A stretch of 6,269 nucleotides of DNA from positions 1 to 6,269 of the forward strand of contig CADCWH010000366.1 in NCBI GenBank assembly GCA_902806395.1, given 5' to 3'. The translations under genes and the position numbers were made by a program. The notes under the pieces were generated by a model. That model was not told the DNA's origin. It was given only the letters and a program-made list of their open reading frames with translations, and ran no database searches. This document shows, in pieces, positions 6,148 to 6,269 of the stretch; position 1 is the stretch's first letter, and the number at the start of each line of letters is the position of its first letter. Origin of the DNA: an uncultured Thermomicrobiales bacterium (lineage in GTDB: Bacteria; Chloroflexota; Chloroflexia; Thermomicrobiales; UBA6265).

Positions 6148-6269
6148 GTGCCCGCCTTTCCGGTGGCGCCCGTTCGGCTGGCCAGGCGGAGCCGGATCTC
6201 GGTCCCTTGGCCTACCTCGCTGGTGATGGACAACTCGGCACCGATCAACCTGGCCCGGTCCCGCATCCC
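6144..6269 (-). CDS. Sensor histidine kinase, C-terminal fragment (cut by window edge)
   Basis: Only the last 41 codons are present; the 5' part lies beyond the right edge. Read from 6269 leftward, the protein is GMRDRARLIGAELSITSEVG, then QGTEIRLRL and a polar tail ending at TGA (6146-6144). This matches the end of the HATPase_c domain in NarX/DegS-like kinases, whose usual form is GMRERA, then GG-L-I-S-PG-GT-I-LR-P. It would bind ATP and phosphorylate the adjacent regulator. The stop overlaps that regulator's start codon (ATGA), indicating one operon with coupled translation. Sensor domain, phospho-accepting histidine and membrane segments are not visible. Confidence 0.88.
   Translation of the reverse strand, partial: GMRDRARLIGAELSITSEVGQGTEIRLRLASRTGATGKAGT
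6155..6161 (-). promoter_or_regulatory. Response regulator ribosome binding site within kinase gene
   Basis: On the minus strand GGAAAGG lies seven bases before the ATG at 6147, inside the last codons of the kinase. It supports the longer regulator start and coupled translation. Confidence 0.6.

Overview
The window is GC-rich bacterial chromosome (roughly two thirds G+C by eye) and almost entirely coding. It carries housekeeping and repair genes on the + strand and a two-component regulatory pair on the - strand. I see no mobile element, CRISPR array, tRNA or rRNA. A T-box-controlled valS, GTG/ATG stop-start overlaps, an endonuclease-type MutL and a NarL-family two-component pair together fit a high-GC Gram-positive or, more likely, a Chloroflexota (Thermomicrobia-like) genome. 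That placement is inferred from gene style and recall, not from a database comparison.

Layout: positions 1-174 are the 3' part of a T-box riboswitch. The window opens in what looks like the specifier loop, with a valine codon GUC at 4-6. It continues through a complete antiterminator whose UGGU bulge suits the 3' end of tRNA-Val, and a competing terminator hairpin. The T-box leads into valS (228-2918, valyl-tRNA synthetase). A 3-methyladenine DNA glycosylase gene (2915-3601) overlaps the valS stop in a GTGA, and a perfect 13-bp inverted repeat lies just inside or before its start. After a 71-bp gap holding a TATACT box inside an imperfect dyad comes mutL (3673-5409), encoding a MutL with the metal-dependent nicking motif and a sliding-clamp-binding motif. 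On the other strand, converging on mutL with only 21 bp between stops, lie a NarL/FixJ response regulator (6147-5431) and, overlapping it by ATGA, the last 41 codons of a sensor histidine kinase that runs off the right edge.

How they work together: uncharged tRNA-Val should bind the leader, stabilise the antiterminator and let transcription into valS, the enzyme that charges that tRNA. If transcription carries on past the 2937-2968 hairpin, the base-excision gene and perhaps mutL would share this amino-acid-responsive control, although mutL may have its own promoter. The kinase and regulator are a translationally coupled pair. Nothing here shows their signal or targets.

The strongest observations beyond plain gene calls are the resolved T-box with mutually exclusive folds, the perfect inverted repeat between valS and the glycosylase core, the dyad over the putative mutL promoter, and the histidine kinase fragment at the right edge. 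No wholly new system is evident.
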